Origin: DASPKS01 sp035628035
Lineage (GTDB): Bacteria > Bacteroidota > Rhodothermia > Rhodothermales > Rubricoccaceae
DNA length: 6,016 bases
Reading direction: 5' to 3'
Assembly (NCBI GenBank): GCA_035628035.1
Contig: DASPKS010000053.1
Location: 1-6,016, forward strand
Of this stretch, positions 5,034-6,016 are shown piece by piece (position 1 is the stretch's first letter; every line of letters begins with the position of its first letter). Made by a program: the position numbers and the translations under genes. The notes beneath the pieces were generated by a model. The model ran no database searches and was not told the DNA's origin. It worked only from the letters and a program-made list of their open reading frames with translations.

Positions 5034-5048
5034 CCAACGCGCGTCGCC

Positions 5049-6016
5049 ATGCGGTGCTGTTTGCTCGTTCGTCTGGGGGGGATCGTCGTGCTCGGGAGCC
5101 TGCTGAGCGCGGGGGCGCCAGTGGCCCAGCCCGGCACGTGGCGCGCGTACCCCTCACTCCGGGAGGTCACCGCCCTCGCCGCCTCGGGCGAGGAGGTGTG
5201 GGTGGCGACGACGGGCGGCGTGTACGGGTATAATCCCGCCTCCGGCGAGGTCCGGCGGTTCACGCCCGTCGAGGGCCTGTTCGGGACGGAGGCGCGGACG
5301 ATGGCCTTCGACGCGGCGCGGAACGCGCTCTGGATCGGGTACGCCGAGGGCGTGCTCGACCGGCTCGACGGCGCCACCGGCGCCGTCACCTCGTTCTACG
5401 ACGTGGCCCGGGCCACGCAGTACGCCGCGCGCGGGATCAACCGCATCGCCGTCCGCGGCGACTCGCTCCTGCTCTCGACCGACTTCGGCCTCGTGGTCTT
5501 CGACGCAGGGCGCGGCGAGGTCCGCGCGTCGTACACCCGGCTCGGGCCGCTCGCGCCGGCCACGGCGGTGCGGGCCGCGCTCGTGGCGCCGCTCCCCGAG
5601 GGCGGCCTCGGGCTCTGGCTCGCCGCCGACGGCGGCGTCGTCCGGGCCCCGCTCGACGGGACCGTGCTGGAGCAGCCGTCGGCGTGGACGGCCGACCCCG
5701 GAAGCCCCCTCACGGGGCGAGCCCTAGCGCTCTACCAGGGCCTCGTGGTGGCGGGCACCGCCCGCGACGTGTACCTCCGGAACGAGAGCGGGAGCTGGGA
5801 GCGCCTCTTCTTCACCGATGACCAGGTCTTCGACGTGATCGCGGACGGGGACCGCCTCTTCGCGCAGGCGCCCTTCTACCTCCACGTATGGCGGCGCGGG
5901 GCGTACGGGTTCGTACTCGACATCCGGAATGCCGAGGCCCACCGCGCCCTCACGGCCGGGCCCGGAGGTACCCTCTGGGTGGGTGACCTCCGCCAGGGGC
6001 TCCTCGAGGTCCCCCA
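5049..6016 (+). CDS. porZ: PorZ-like T9SS beta-propeller protein (3' end outside window)
   Basis: The first 322 codons of a longer gene, open to the window end. The N-terminus is a signal peptide: Arg2/Arg8, a hydrophobic core at about 10-21, and a probable signal peptidase I cut after APVA (residue 26), so the protein is exported to the periplasm and beyond. The mature part begins GTWRAYPSLREVTALAAS and continues with repeated propeller strands: VWVATTGGVYGYNPASGEV (50-68), ALWIGYAEGVLDRLD (93-107), INRIAVRGDSLLLSTDFGLVVFD (130-152), GLWLAADGGVVRAPLDG (188-204) and TLWVGDLRQGLLEV (308-321). The 'IN-x-I ... FGLVVFD' and 'IGYAEGVLDRL' parts are the pattern of PorZ rather than of a sensor-kinase propeller. 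In characterised systems PorZ works with PorU, PorV and PorQ in the outer-membrane attachment complex that cleaves T9SS sorting tails and links cargo to A-LPS. The ATG was chosen because it gives the signal peptide. The C-terminus, where a sorting domain would confirm the call, is not visible. Confidence 0.8.
   Translation, partial: MRCCLLVRLGGIVVLGSLLSAGAPVAQPGTWRAYPSLREVTALAASGEEVWVATTGGVYGYNPASGEVRRFTPVEGLFGTEARTMAFDAARNALWIGYAEGVLDRLDGATGAVTSFYDVARATQYAARGINRIAVRGDSLLLSTDFGLVVFDAGRGEVRASYTRLGPLAPATAVRAALVAPLPEGGLGLWLAADGGVVRAPLDGTVLEQPSAWTADPGSPLTGRALALYQGLVVAGTARDVYLRNESGSWERLFFTDDQVFDVIADGDRLFAQAPFYLHVWRRGAYGFVLDIRNAEAHRALTAGPGGTLWVGDLRQGLLEVP

Noticed and set aside
4922..5942. Minus-strand open frames across the PorZ-like gene
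   Set aside because: The plus strand encodes a signal peptide and clear propeller repeats throughout; the minus frames have Ser/Pro/Arg/Thr-rich shadow composition.
1..6016. A novel defence, mobile or biosynthetic system
   Set aside because: No transposase, integrase, toxin-antitoxin pair, nuclease, CRISPR repeat, direct-repeat boundary or biosynthetic core gene is visible; each gene belongs to a widespread family.

Overview
This is a GC-rich bacterial window with densely packed genes. Two features point to a Bacteroidota/Rhodothermota-type organism, most likely a Rhodothermales relative. The first gene fragment ends in what looks like a type IX secretion (T9SS) C-terminal sorting tail, and the window ends inside a gene whose product resembles the T9SS protein PorZ. 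Starts mostly lack a Shine-Dalgarno sequence, and TAnnTT elements resembling the Bacteroidota -7 box (TAnnTTTG) lie upstream of five genes. The taxonomic assignment is an inference from these features, not from a database search.

Layout: (1) bases 1-75, plus strand, the last codons of an exported protein; (2) 124-837, plus, an RluA-family pseudouridine synthase; (3) 894-1583, plus, an orphan helix-hairpin-helix DNA-binding protein related to the non-catalytic N-terminal part of family X DNA polymerases; (4) 1601-1634, a strong hairpin between convergent genes, probably a bidirectional terminator; (5) a minus-strand cluster read from right to left, HIT-family Ap4A-type hydrolase/phosphorylase (4380-3832), YbhN/LPG-synthase-like membrane protein (3793-2711) and DUF72 protein (2700-1639); (6) 4381-4476, a divergent promoter region; (7) 4477-4944, plus, ribH (lumazine synthase); (8) 5049-6016, plus, a PorZ-like beta-propeller protein cut by the window end.

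Most of these are housekeeping or widespread genes: RNA modification, DNA binding, nucleotide turnover, a membrane protein and riboflavin synthesis. The T9SS parts at both edges are the only secretion-related items. The membrane protein and DUF72 genes are 10 bases apart and very probably co-transcribed. The HIT gene may be part of the same operon, but the membrane protein gene has its own promoter-like element. There is no stretch longer than 300 bases without a gene. I see no CRISPR array, mobile element, tRNA, rRNA or phage gene, and no evidence for a previously undescribed multi-gene system. The observations most worth a second look are the recurring promoter motif (including one exact 14-base match upstream of two unrelated genes), the perfect hairpin abutting the rluA-family start, and the apparently non-coding-like last codons of that gene.
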